17,927 bases of DNA from JBPYFK01 sp051984675 (GCA_051984675.1 JBPYFK010000038.1:1-17927); one strand, 5' to 3'. Shown: positions 1-7,881, counted from the first letter of the stretch. Program-made: numbers and translations. The notes: a model not told the origin generated them from the sequence alone.

Positions 1-1448
1 AGCGCGTGCTTGAGTGCCGCCTCGGCCTCCGCCCATTCGGACAGCTCGCCGACGTACTTGTCCGGACGGGTGGACAGCTCCGCCTCGAACTCGGTCAGCC
101 CGAAGTCGCGCAGCAGCCCGACCACGAAGGCCAGCAGCGAGGCCAGCTCGTCCTGCAGCTGGTCCGGGGTGCAGAAGATGTGCGAGTCGTCCTGGGTGAA
201 GCCGCGGGCCCGGGTCAGGCCGTGCACCACGCCGGACTTCTCGTACCGGTACACCGAGCCGAACTCGAACAGGCGCAGCGGCAGCTCCCGGTAGGAACGA
301 CCCCGCGAGCGGTAGATCAGGTTGTGGAAGGGGCAGTTCATCGGCTTGAGGTAGTAGTCCTGCCCCGGCTTGCGGACGTTTCCGTCGGTGTCGCGCTCCT
401 CGTCCAGGTGCATCGGGGGGAACATGCCGTCGGCGTACCAGCTCAGGTGCCCCGAGGTCTCGAACAGCGCGGACTTGGTGATGTGAGGCGAGTACACGAA
501 CTGGTACCCGGCTTCCTCGTGCCGGCGCCGCGAGTAGTCCTCCATCTCCCGGCGGATGATGCCGCCCTTGGGATGGAACACCGGCAGGCCGGAGCCGATC
601 TCCTCCGGGAAGCTGAACAGGTCCAGCTCGGCGCCGAGCCGCCGGTGGTCGCGGCGCTCGGCCTCGGCCAGCCACTCCAGGTGCGCGTCCAGCCGCTCCT
701 TGGACTCCCAGGCGGTGCCGTAGATGCGCTGCAGTTGCTGGTTCTTCTGGTCACCGCGCCAGTAGGCGGCGGCAGTGCGCATCAGCTTGAACGCCGGGAT
801 GTACCGGGTGTGCGGCACGTGCGGACCGCGGCAGAGGTCGCCCCAGACGACCTCGCCGTGCCGGTCGATGTTGTCGTAGATCGACAGGTCGCCCTCGCCG
901 ACCTCCATCACCTCGCTGGTGTCCACCCCGTCGGAGTCCGAACCCGACTTGAGGTCGACCAGCTCCAGCTTGTACGGCTCGGCGGCCAGCTCGGTCTTCG
1001 CCTCGGCCACCGACCCCAGCACGCGGCGGGAGAACTTCTGGCCGGACTTGATGATCTGCTTCATGCGCTTCTCGAGCGCCTGCAGATCCTCCGGGGTGAA
1101 CGGGCGGTCCACGTCGAAGTCGTAGTAGAAGCCGTCCTTGACCGGCGGGCCGATGCCCAGCTTGGCTTCGGGGAACTGCTGCTGTACCGCCTGCGCGAGC
1201 AGGTGGGCAGTCGAGTGGCGGATGACGCTGAGCCCGTCCGGGGTGTCGGCGGCGACCGCCTCCACCTCGACGTCGGCCTCCGGCGCCCACGCCAGGTCAC
1301 GCAACTGCCCCTGCGGGTCTCGCACCACGACGGTCGCGCTCGGCCCCTTGGACGGCAGGCCGGCCTCGGTGACCGCGTCTGCCGCAGTAGTGCCCGCCGG
1401 CACCTTCACCACGGGTGCCTGCGGGGCTGGGGGCGGCGAAACGGACAC
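1..1448 (-). CDS. thrS: Threonyl-tRNA synthetase (partial, C-terminus beyond window)
   Basis: Charges tRNA-Thr with threonine in the cytoplasm. About 482 codons are present; the family is usually 640-690 residues, so the end of the catalytic core and the anticodon-binding domain lie outside the window. Order seen: an N-terminal TGS-like region (about 12-70); the editing domain with HSTAH at 78-82 (the HxxxH metal/editing motif) and a DLCRGPH segment; then the class II catalytic core with PVFHPKGG (motif 1 area) and MNCPFH at 370-375. Cys372 and His423 (in DDSHIFC) are spaced 51 residues apart, as are the zinc ligands Cys334 and His385 of E. coli ThrRS. The GTG start at 1448 was chosen because GGAG lies 6 nt upstream and the reading frame opens directly into the TGS region. 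The 128-bp gap to the upstream gene suggests thrS has its own promoter; I see no T-box-like leader there. Confidence 0.97.
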   Translation of the reverse strand, partial: MSVSPPPAPQAPVVKVPAGTTAADAVTEAGLPSKGPSATVVVRDPQGQLRDLAWAPEADVEVEAVAADTPDGLSVIRHSTAHLLAQAVQQQFPEAKLGIGPPVKDGFYYDFDVDRPFTPEDLQALEKRMKQIIKSGQKFSRRVLGSVAEAKTELAAEPYKLELVDLKSGSDSDGVDTSEVMEVGEGDLSIYDNIDRHGEVVWGDLCRGPHVPHTRYIPAFKLMRTAAAYWRGDQKNQQLQRIYGTAWESKERLDAHLEWLAEAERRDHRRLGAELDLFSFPEEIGSGLPVFHPKGGIIRREMEDYSRRRHEEAGYQFVYSPHITKSALFETSGHLSWYADGMFPPMHLDEERDTDGNVRKPGQDYYLKPMNCPFHNLIYRSRGRSYRELPLRLFEFGSVYRYEKSGVVHGLTRARGFTQDDSHIFCTPDQLQDELASLLAFVVGLLRDFGLTEFEAELSTRPDKYVGELSEWAEAEAALKHA

Positions 1449-1576
1449 GGTCGCTCCTTCAACAACTTCGGACAACTTCTGCGTGCTCTGCTCGCGTCGG
1501 TTCCACATCCGGCACTCGCGCGGCGGCCAGCCACGGCCGCAGCCGCGCCAGCCGCACCGTCGCTGCTCCTTCGATG

Positions 1577-3742
1577 CTATCGACCGCGGCCGTCCGGGTT
1601 TTGCGCACATCCCGCTGCCGGTCCGCCGCCCGCCATCGCCTCGACCTCCAGGGCGGACGCCAGCTGCCCGCCCCGGCTGCCCTGGACAGCCACCACGCCC
1701 AGCTCGCGCAGGCGTTGCTCCTGGATCTCGCGGTCGACCCCGTCGATCACGACCACGAGATCCAGCAGCTTGGCTGCCTCCACCAGGCTGGACAACACCT
1801 GCCGGTCGAGCGGGTCCGGCCCGTCCGGCGCGGCGAAGCTGTCCAGGTACCGGCCAGTGATCTTGACCTCGCGCACCGGCAGCTCGCGCAGCCGGTGCAG
1901 GCGGGTGTAGTCGCTGCCGAAGTCCTCGACCACCAGACGCACCCCCATCTCGGCCAGGATCTCCGCGGTGTCGACCGGGTCGCCCTTCTCGTCGAACAGC
2001 GCGGACTCGGGCACGCCGAACCCGACCCGGTCCGGCGCCATGCCGGTTTCCCGCAGGATGCGCTGCACCTCTGCGATCAGCTCCGGGTCCCGGAACTGGC
2101 GGTAGGACAGGCTGATCCCGATGTACGGAGCCCGGTCACCGAGCTGCCGCAGCCAGTGGGCGCCGTGCTCGCAGGCTCGCCGCAGCACCCAGTACCCGAG
2201 CCGGACGATGAGCCCGGTCTCCTGGGCGAGGCCGAGGAAGGTCGTGGTGTCCAGCTCACCGAGGTCTGGATGGTCCCAGCGCACCTCGGCTTCGGCGCCG
2301 ATCAGACTCCCCTCGCCGACCAGGACGACCGGCCGGTACTCCACGAAGAACTGGTCCTCGTCGAGGGCGGCCGGCATGGTCGCCGACAGCTTGAAGCGCA
2401 CCCGGGCGGCCTCGTTGAGCTCGCTGTCGAACAACACCCACTGTGCCTTGCCCTCGCTCTTGGCCCGGTACAGCGTGATGTCGACGTCGCGCAGCAGCTC
2501 GTCCGCGCCGAATCCGTCGACCTCGCGTTCCACCACGCCGACGCTGGCCGAGGCATTGAGCTCGTGCCCGCCGATCCGCACCGGCAAGGTGATCTCGGCG
2601 AGCAGGTGCTCGACCAGGCCCAGCACCGCGCTGGTACCCGGCGAGTCGGGGACGAGGACGACGAACTCGTCACCGCCCATCCGGGCTACCAGCGCGCTCG
2701 CTGCGTTGGCGACCGTTTTCAGCCGCTGCGCGATCACCCGCAACAGGTCATCCCCGATCGGGTGACCCAGGCTGTCGTTGATCGCCTTGAAGCCGTCCAG
2801 ATCGAAGTAGCACAGCCCCACGCGCCGGCCCGCGTGTTTCGGCGTGAGCGCGGCTTCCAGCCGGCTGCGCAGCAGCGTGCGGTTGGCCAGCCCCGTCAGC
2901 GGGTCCTGCATCGCCTGGCGGCGCAGGTGTTCCTGCAGCATGTGCCGCTCGGTGATGTCCTCGTAGAGCACCACTTGGTAGTCGGGTTCGCCGTCGGCGT
3001 CCCGCACCAGTGACGCGGACAGCTGGGTCCAGATGTGCTCGCCTTCCGGCGTGCAGTGCCGGGTCTGCACCTGCGCGACCTCCCGCTCGCCGGCCAGCAG
3101 GTCCGCCTCGGCGATCCGCAGTTCGGCGACCCAGTCCTCGTCGGCGAGGTCGTACACGGTGCACTCGATCAGTTCCTCCCGCGTGCGGTGGAAGATCCGC
3201 CGCATCGAGGCGTTGACGTCCTCGATGCGACCGTCCAGCGACACGATCGCGATACCCAGCGCGGACGAGGTGAACACCGCGCGGAAGCGGGCCTCACTCT
3301 CGCGCAACGCCTCCTCCGCCGCGTCCCTGGCGCGCAGCACAGCGTCCTTGATGATCTCCTGCTCCCCCAGTGTGCGCTCCCTCAACCCCTCTCCGAAGCC
3401 GGCAGCCAGCGCACTGCTCATCGCGATGACCCGGTCCGTGGCGGCGGAGCCGTCCACCAGCTTGGGAAGGTCCTCCTGGACCAGCCGAAGCGTGCGTCGC
3501 AGCGCCACCATCCCGGTGAAATGGGCCATCACGAGGCCGTTGCCAACTTCGTGGGCCGGTGCGGTGGAGAACGGGTCAGCGGCCAGCGAGCCGACCAGCT
3601 TGCGCATGTACCCGTCCAGCAGCGACTCGACCTCCGGGCGGGCCAGCGGTACGTAGCTGGTGCCGATGATCTCGCTTGCCCACTGCCGGACGAGCTCGGC
3701 GCGGTCCTGGTCAGGCATGATGACCGCGTCCCGACGCCTCAC
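1577..3742 (-). CDS. PAS-GGDEF-EAL cyclic-di-GMP protein with degenerate EAL domain
   Basis: 721-residue cytoplasmic signalling protein with no membrane segment. Order: a helical N-terminal region (about 10-145) of unknown role; a PAS domain (about 148-265) ending in the typical YEDITERHMLQ linker; a GGDEF domain (about 275-435) with intact GGDEF at 356-360, so diguanylate cyclase activity is plausible, but the product-inhibition RxxD is AASA here; and an EAL domain (about 455-700). In the EAL domain Glu484 (EAE instead of EAL), the Glu of PESAL, Lys627 and the Gln of VQG are kept. The Asn of the NLS motif is Ser (ISLS), the first Asp of DDFG is Glu (VEDFG), and the Glu of AEGVE is Asp (IDGVD), so phosphodiesterase activity is doubtful. 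The GTG start at 3742 overlaps the stop of the upstream methyltransferase gene (GTGA). An ATG at 3718 (MPDQDR...) is a reasonable alternative, since the Shine-Dalgarno for the GTG is only 1 nt away. Confidence 0.93.
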   Translation of the reverse strand: MRRRDAVIMPDQDRAELVRQWASEIIGTSYVPLARPEVESLLDGYMRKLVGSLAADPFSTAPAHEVGNGLVMAHFTGMVALRRTLRLVQEDLPKLVDGSAATDRVIAMSSALAAGFGEGLRERTLGEQEIIKDAVLRARDAAEEALRESEARFRAVFTSSALGIAIVSLDGRIEDVNASMRRIFHRTREELIECTVYDLADEDWVAELRIAEADLLAGEREVAQVQTRHCTPEGEHIWTQLSASLVRDADGEPDYQVVLYEDITERHMLQEHLRRQAMQDPLTGLANRTLLRSRLEAALTPKHAGRRVGLCYFDLDGFKAINDSLGHPIGDDLLRVIAQRLKTVANAASALVARMGGDEFVVLVPDSPGTSAVLGLVEHLLAEITLPVRIGGHELNASASVGVVEREVDGFGADELLRDVDITLYRAKSEGKAQWVLFDSELNEAARVRFKLSATMPAALDEDQFFVEYRPVVLVGEGSLIGAEAEVRWDHPDLGELDTTTFLGLAQETGLIVRLGYWVLRRACEHGAHWLRQLGDRAPYIGISLSYRQFRDPELIAEVQRILRETGMAPDRVGFGVPESALFDEKGDPVDTAEILAEMGVRLVVEDFGSDYTRLHRLRELPVREVKITGRYLDSFAAPDGPDPLDRQVLSSLVEAAKLLDLVVVIDGVDREIQEQRLRELGVVAVQGSRGGQLASALEVEAMAGGGPAAGCAQNPDGRGR

Positions 3743-4548
3743 ACCTTCCGACCAACGGCTCCGTACACAATGGACCGCTCAGGCTCCTCCCAGACGTCTT
3801 CGTCGGCTTCCGGGTGCCATTCGGGGACATACACCACTCCGGGTTCGACGAGCTCGAAATCCGACAGCAGGCCCGTGACCTCGTCCTTCGAACGCAGGGT
3901 TACGGGGTTGCTGCTGTTCTCGTAGAGCTTGACCAGCCCCCGCACACCTTCCGGGTAGTGATCCCCCGTGACGTGCGAGAACCCCAGCAGGCTCCCGGGC
4001 GTCAAGCGCTCGTGGAACCGCTGGATCACCTCGCGAGGGCGAGCCGAATCCGGGACGAAGTGCACCAGCGCCACCATCATCAGCCCCACCGGCTCGGAAA
4101 AGTCCAGCAGGCGCCGGGTTTCCGGCGCGTCCAGCACGTCCTCCACGTCGAGCAGGTCCGCTTGCACGATCGTGGCCCGCTCGTTGCCGTCCAGGATCGT
4201 CTTGCTGTGCGCGACCGCGACCGGTTCGTTGTCCACGTACACGACGCGGGACTCGGGGTCGGCCTTCTGCGCGATCTCGTGCACGTTGCCGACGGTCGGG
4301 ATACCGGAGCCGATGTCCAGGAACTGCCGGATTCCCTGGTTGATGCAGTACCGCACGACCCGCCGCAGGAACGCGCGGTTGTTGTACGCGACTTCCCGAG
4401 CGTTCGGCACGACCTGCAGGACCTTGTTGGCCAGCTCGCGGTCTACCGCGAAATTGTGCGCTCCCCCGAGGTAGTAGTCGTAACAGCGCGCGGCGCTGGG
4501 CTTCTCCAGATCAACATCCTTGGGCAACCAGCTCGGCCGCTGTGCCAT
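3739..4548 (-). CDS. SAM-dependent methyltransferase, PF04672 (DUF574) family
   Basis: 269 residues, the usual size for this actinomycete-specific class I methyltransferase family, whose substrate is unknown. Visible signatures: AARCYDYYLGGAHNFAVDR at 19-37 (the family's AR-YDY-LGG-N-DR hallmark), SAM-binding motif I FLDIGSGIPT at 76-85, an acidic strand-2 end YVDNEP at 104-109, and QADLLD at 129-134 for adenine contact. There is no signal peptide or membrane segment. The ATG at 4548 is preceded by GGGAG. It is the first gene of a two-gene unit: its TGA overlaps the GTG of the PAS-GGDEF-EAL gene, so the two are probably translationally coupled. That links the methyltransferase to c-di-GMP signalling by context only. 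Some members sit in antibiotic clusters, but nothing here suggests one. Confidence 0.92.
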   Translation of the reverse strand: MAQRPSWLPKDVDLEKPSAARCYDYYLGGAHNFAVDRELANKVLQVVPNAREVAYNNRAFLRRVVRYCINQGIRQFLDIGSGIPTVGNVHEIAQKADPESRVVYVDNEPVAVAHSKTILDGNERATIVQADLLDVEDVLDAPETRRLLDFSEPVGLMMVALVHFVPDSARPREVIQRFHERLTPGSLLGFSHVTGDHYPEGVRGLVKLYENSSNPVTLRSKDEVTGLLSDFELVEPGVVYVPEWHPEADEDVWEEPERSIVYGAVGRKV

Positions 4549-4610
4549 GTATCTCCCTCTCTCCCGTCACGGCGTCGTCCGTGGAGCCCTCCGCTTGGAC
4601 GTACGCGAGC

Positions 4611-4631
4611 GCGCGTTACTCGCGAACGCGC
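4611..4631. promoter_or_regulatory. Inverted repeat upstream of the methyltransferase/GGDEF unit
   Basis: GCGCGTT, a 7-nt spacer, then AACGCGC: perfect 7-nt arms centred about 70 bp upstream of the ATG at 4548. The position suits an operator for the methyltransferase gene. G+C-rich repeats arise by chance in such genomes, so this is tentative. Confidence 0.35.
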
Positions 4632-4849
4632 ACATCCATCCCCCAAACCCCGCGGCCGGCACGGGGAGTCGCTCTCGCACTACGCGCCAAAGCGCCCCTG
4701 CAGCCGATCCCAGCTACGTCCGACCGGACGGGCTGATCAAATCGGATCATACTGTGACGAACCGCGCTCAGTCACTCACACGTGGTAATAGGAAGGCGTT
4801 TCAGCGCTCAAATATGAGGATCGTCACCGCCCGCATCGCGGGATTGGGG

Positions 4850-4865
4850 CTTAGGCATACCTAAG
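4850..4865. promoter_or_regulatory. Iron-box-like inverted repeat upstream of fprA
   Basis: CTTAGG-CATA-CCTAAG, a perfect 6-nt inverted repeat about 84 bp before the fprA start. The inner 14 bases (TTAGGCATACCTAA) match 12 of 14 bases of the right part of the DtxR/IdeR/DmdR iron box (TTAGGCTAACCTAA), but the outer left TTAGG of the full 19-bp box is missing. TAAGGT at 4862-4867 overlaps the repeat and could be a -10 element, in which case a bound repressor would block transcription. Iron control is an inference. Confidence 0.45.
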
Positions 4866-4948
4866 GTAGTGAGGGCAGGTCTTGCGGTACTGACCTGTCG
4901 TACCCGGCAACCCAGTGACGCGCCGGACGTAGAGCAGGAGGAAATGAC

Positions 4949-6313
4949 GTGACCCGCCCGCTGCGAGTAGCGATCGTCGGGGCCGGACCAGCCGGCGTGT
5001 ACGCCGCCGACATCCTCACCAAGTCCGAGACGTCCGTCGACATCGACCTGTTCGACCGGATGCCCGCCCCCTACGGCCTGGTCCGCTACGGCGTGGCCCC
5101 GGACCACCCCCGGATCAAGGGCATCGTCGGCGCCCTTCAGCGCATCATGGAGAAGCCAGAGATCCGCTTTCTCGGCAACGTCAACTACGGCGAGGACCTC
5201 AAGCTGGAAGACCTGCGCCGCTACTACGACGCGGTCATCTTCGCCACCGGCGCGGACGGCGACCGGGCGTTGAACATCCCGGGCATCGACTTACCGGGCA
5301 GCCACGGCGCCGCCGACTTCGTGTACTGGTACGACGGTTACCCCGATGCGCCGCGCGAATGGACGCTGGACGCACGCAGCGTCGCGGTCGTCGGCGCGGG
5401 CAACGTGGCCATCGACGTCGCCCGCATCCTGGCCAAGCAGGCAGAGGACCTGCTGAGCACGGAAATCCCGGACAACGTCTACCAGGGCCTGAAGTCCTCG
5501 CAGGTGACGGACGTCCACCTGTTCGCCCGGCGCGGCCCCGCACAAGCGAAGTTCACCCCGCTGGAGCTTCGGGAGCTGGACCACCAGCCCGGCGTCGAGC
5601 TGATCGTGCACCCGGAAGGCTTCGAACTCGACGAGGCCAGCGAAGCGGAGATCCGCAGCAGCAACCAGGTCAAGTCGATCGTCAAGACGCTGCAGGACTG
5701 GGCACTGCGGGACCCGCGCGGCGACACCCCGCGCCGGCTGCACTTCCACTTCCTGCGCCGACCGGTCGAGATCACCGGCGATGGTCAGGTGGAGGGCATC
5801 ACTACCGAGGTCATGGAGCTGACCGGGGACGGCAACGTGCGCGGCACCGGCGAGTTCGAAACCGTGCCGGTACAGGCGGTCTACCGGGCGGTCGGTTACC
5901 TCAGCTCGCCGCTGACCGACATCCCCTTCGACCACGCCAGCGGCACCATCCCGAACGACGGCGGGCGCGTGCTCGACATGGACGGTGACCACATTCCCGG
6001 CGTCTACACGACCGGCTGGGTCAAGCGCGGGCCGGTCGGCCTCATCGGCCACACCAAGGGCGACGCGCTGGAGACCATCAACAACCTCCTGGAGGACGTT
6101 GCCGGCAGGGTCGGGGCGGACTCCGAGCCGGTCGAGCCGGAGCGCGAAGGCGTGCTGAAGCTGCTGGACGAGCACGGTGTCGCGTACACGACGTGGGAAG
6201 GCTGGACCCGCCTGGACGCCCACGAGATCGCACTCGGCGCAGCCGAGGGTCGGGAGCGGATCAAGGTCGTGCCGAAGGAAGAGATGATCTCCATCTCGCG
6301 GGCGGACAGCTGA
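4949..6313 (+). CDS. fprA: Ferredoxin/adrenodoxin-type NADP+ reductase FprA
   Basis: 454 residues, close to mycobacterial FprA. It moves electrons between NADPH and ferredoxins through FAD, feeding cytochromes P450 and other ferredoxin-dependent enzymes in the cytoplasm. Seen: the FAD dinucleotide motif VGAGPAG at 10-16, the family block APYGLVRYGVAPDHP at 40-54, a second Rossmann motif for NADP(H) VVGAGNVAIDVARI at 147-160, the FARRGP segment at 192-197 (NADP phosphate side), and the C-terminal GWVKRGPVGLIGHTK from about 356 that closes over FAD. The GTG start at 4949 has AGGAGG 7 nt upstream; the ATG at 4944 is out because it meets TGA after two codons. It stands alone and is followed by a strong terminator. 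No ferredoxin or P450 gene is next to it, so its partner is unknown. Confidence 0.96.
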   Translation: MTRPLRVAIVGAGPAGVYAADILTKSETSVDIDLFDRMPAPYGLVRYGVAPDHPRIKGIVGALQRIMEKPEIRFLGNVNYGEDLKLEDLRRYYDAVIFATGADGDRALNIPGIDLPGSHGAADFVYWYDGYPDAPREWTLDARSVAVVGAGNVAIDVARILAKQAEDLLSTEIPDNVYQGLKSSQVTDVHLFARRGPAQAKFTPLELRELDHQPGVELIVHPEGFELDEASEAEIRSSNQVKSIVKTLQDWALRDPRGDTPRRLHFHFLRRPVEITGDGQVEGITTEVMELTGDGNVRGTGEFETVPVQAVYRAVGYLSSPLTDIPFDHASGTIPNDGGRVLDMDGDHIPGVYTTGWVKRGPVGLIGHTKGDALETINNLLEDVAGRVGADSEPVEPEREGVLKLLDEHGVAYTTWEGWTRLDAHEIALGAAEGRERIKVVPKEEMISISRADS

Positions 6314-6329
6314 CCGGCTGCTGACCAGG

Positions 6330-6369
6330 AGCCGGGCTCGCGCGGAGCAGCGCGAGCCCGGCTTTGTTT
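6330..6369 (+). terminator. Intrinsic terminator after fprA
   Basis: Perfect 14-bp stem: AGCCGGGCTCGCGC, loop GGAGCA, GCGCGAGCCCGGCT, then TTGTTT. It starts 17 nt after the fprA stop and is a textbook rho-independent terminator for the plus strand. Confidence 0.93.
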
Positions 6370-6688
6370 GCCGGCTGGCCGACGAGTTGGAAGACGACGC
6401 GATCAGGCGGCAACACGCGGACTCTCTCGTGATCGTCCCCGACGGTCAATCTGCTGCTCTCTGCGGTGCTCTCGGGCTTCCCGCAGCACCCTCGCGCGCA
6501 CGCGTGGTGGGAACAATCCGTCAACGGCCGCGCCCGTATCGGACTGACCCAGCCGCTCTGTTCGCCTTTCTTCAACCCGCTCCTGTGACCCCGCGATCAA
6601 GGGCGAGAAGGTCATCGAGATCGGCTGGACCGCCAGCCCGGCACGCGTGCGAGCGTGGCGCACCTCGATCACTGACGCGCCGCTACGC
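6370..6688. other. Gene-free stretch, possibly holding a decayed gene end
   Basis: About 320 bp between the fprA terminator and the DUF397 stop. Open frames exist on both strands but none shows a family motif, a good ribosome site or believable composition. On the plus strand at 6596-6697 a short frame encodes KGEKVIEIGWTASPARVRAW, which resembles the last strand and tail of SnoaL-like C-terminal extensions of ECF sigma factors, with no matching upstream part. It may be a gene remnant. A 10-bp palindrome GCACGCGTGC lies at 6641-6650. Confidence 0.4.
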
Positions 6689-6901
6689 TCAGACTAAGTC
6701 GTCGAACTCGCCCGCCTGGATGCCCTTGACCCAGGCCATCATCTCGGTGCGCGTGAACAGAAGAGCACCTTCGTCCGGGAAGTTGCTGTTGCGGACGGCA
6801 ATCCGACCGTCCGCTAACGCGGCGACCTCCACGCAGGTGCCGTTTCCCCCGCTAAAGCTCGACTTCCGCCAGGCTGCCTTGCTCAGATCCGGCGCGGACA
6901 C
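6689..6901 (-). CDS. DUF397 domain protein
   Basis: 70 residues consisting of one DUF397 (PF04149) domain: AWRKSSFSGGNGTCVEVA at 10-27 is the family hallmark, followed by the short strand block DGRIAVRNSNFPDEGALLFT. The C-terminal part (EMMAWVKGIQAGEFDDLV) is acidic. The GTG start at 6901 has AAGGAG 5 nt upstream. It lies 19 nt downstream of the XRE regulator gene on the same strand and is almost certainly co-transcribed with it. In actinomycetes DUF397 proteins and XRE-DUF5753 regulators occur as matched pairs (the Scr1/Scr2 and WhiJ-type modules) that affect antibiotic production and development and have been discussed as toxin-antitoxin-like. The biochemical role of DUF397 is not settled. 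Confidence 0.93.
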   Translation of the reverse strand: MSAPDLSKAAWRKSSFSGGNGTCVEVAALADGRIAVRNSNFPDEGALLFTRTEMMAWVKGIQAGEFDDLV

Positions 6902-6920
6902 GGCAGCTCCTTACACCCGG

Positions 6921-7766
6921 CTACTTCTCCAACATCGCCTTGATCAGCGCTGCCGATTGCTCCGGTCCGAGCGCGACGCGCTGCAGGCTCTCCGCCGCCA
7001 TGGTATAGGAGTCGACCTGATCTGGGTCTTGGATGTAGACGGCGCCGTCGTGCAACTCGCTGTAGCCGATGGAACGCACGTTTTCAAAGTCCAGCACGAT
7101 GAACTGCCCGGTATATGCCGAGTGCAGGCCGTCTTCCGGTCGCACGACCTGGATCGTGATGTTCGGGCGTTCCGCGATTTCAAGCAGGTGTTGGAGTTGT
7201 GCATGATGCAGCTCAGAACTCCCCACGCGCAACCGAAGTGCGGCTTCGGCGATCACGGCATGGAGGTGAAGTGGCCGCTGCTGGTCCGCGAGCCGGCGCG
7301 TCCGGGCCATGCGGAACCCGACAAAGCGCTCGCCGTGATCTTGGCGAACGCGAGGTGTACCCGAAGTAGCCGCCCGCGCGTAGTCCTCCGTCTGGAGCAG
7401 GCCCGGGATGATGACCGGCTCGAAGACGAACTCGCGCTCGGCCAATCCTTCCAGTCCCACAAAGGTCTTCAGCCAGTCCGGCACGACCTGTGCCCACGGC
7501 GCCCACCAGGTCGCCTGATCAGCTCGACCGGTCAGTGTTGTCAGGCGGTCGATGTCGTGCTGCTCGATTTCGTAGGTCTTGAGCAGCTGGGCGATGTCGT
7601 CCGGGTCCTGCTGCTGGCGCCCGGTTTCCATGTGGCCGATCTTGGCTTTGGACATACCCGTCAGCCCGCTCACGACCGCCAGCGACATTCCGGCTTCGTT
7701 GCGGTACCGCGCCAGCTCCACCCCGATCAGCCACCGTAGCGGCGAAGGATCACCACGCACGACCAT
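6921..7766 (-). CDS. XRE-family helix-turn-helix regulator with DUF5753 domain
   Basis: 281 residues. The N-terminal HTH spans about 10-70 (LIGVELARYRNEAGMSLAVV, then SGLTGMSKAKIGHMETGR). The rest is a DUF5753-type domain, with WWAPWAQVVPDWLKTFVGLE followed by the typical VIIPGLLQTEDYARA, and later LLEIAERPNITIQVV and the FIVLDFE segment. The ATG at 7766 is fixed by an ideal AGGAGGT 5 nt upstream (7772-7778). The frame stays open another 99 codons, but that extension is antisense to the divergent gene and rejected. It is the promoter-proximal gene of a pair with DUF397. Family members act as DNA-binding regulators, often autoregulatory, with DUF397 as presumed partner. The divergent orphan gene starts 166 bp away and shares the promoter region. 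Confidence 0.94.
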   Translation of the reverse strand: MVVRGDPSPLRWLIGVELARYRNEAGMSLAVVSGLTGMSKAKIGHMETGRQQQDPDDIAQLLKTYEIEQHDIDRLTTLTGRADQATWWAPWAQVVPDWLKTFVGLEGLAEREFVFEPVIIPGLLQTEDYARAATSGTPRVRQDHGERFVGFRMARTRRLADQQRPLHLHAVIAEAALRLRVGSSELHHAQLQHLLEIAERPNITIQVVRPEDGLHSAYTGQFIVLDFENVRSIGYSELHDGAVYIQDPDQVDSYTMAAESLQRVALGPEQSAALIKAMLEK

Positions 7767-7851
7767 GTGCCACCTCCTGTTCGCTGACCTGGTCAACATC
7801 ATGGCGCAGCCCGACGCCGAGATCTTCACCTGATCGAGGAATTTTCCCATG

Positions 7852-7881
7852 AGACGTCTATCGATACTTTCAATGTCGACA
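7852..7881. promoter_or_regulatory. Cluster of three 8-bp palindromes in a divergent promoter
   Basis: AGACGTCT (7852-7859), TATCGATA (7859-7866) and TGTCGACA (7874-7881) sit in 30 bp between the XRE gene start (7766) and the orphan gene start (7933). TATCGA and TACTTT in this stretch also resemble -10 elements. This is a plausible operator area for the XRE protein; binding is inferred only from position and symmetry. Confidence 0.45.

Larger units (their letters stand above)
4549..4948. other. 400-bp divergent intergenic region
   Basis: No credible coding frame. It separates the minus-strand methyltransferase gene from plus-strand fprA, so both promoters should lie here. Locally it is more A+T-rich around 4735-4825. 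TACTGT at 4750-4755 fits an actinobacterial TANNNT -10 element facing fprA, but no good -35 hexamer is visible. Two inverted repeats (4611-4631 and 4850-4865) are listed separately. Confidence 0.6.

Noticed and set aside
1449..1576. T-box or other tRNA-sensing leader before thrS
   Set aside because: The gap is only 128 bp and contains no visible T-box motif or terminator/antiterminator pair.
6..3013. Long plus-strand open frames (up to about 630 codons) opposite thrS and the GGDEF-EAL gene
   Set aside because: They mirror the G/C third-position bias of the real minus-strand genes, show no domain motifs and carry low-complexity R/A/P/G-rich translations.
5291..6223. 310-codon minus-strand frame inside fprA
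   Set aside because: It is a shadow of fprA with no recognisable domain or start signal.
6387..7739. 450-codon plus-strand frame across the gap, DUF397 and the XRE gene
   Set aside because: It is antisense to two recognised genes, lacks a ribosome site and family motifs, and its first part is compositionally unlike a protein.
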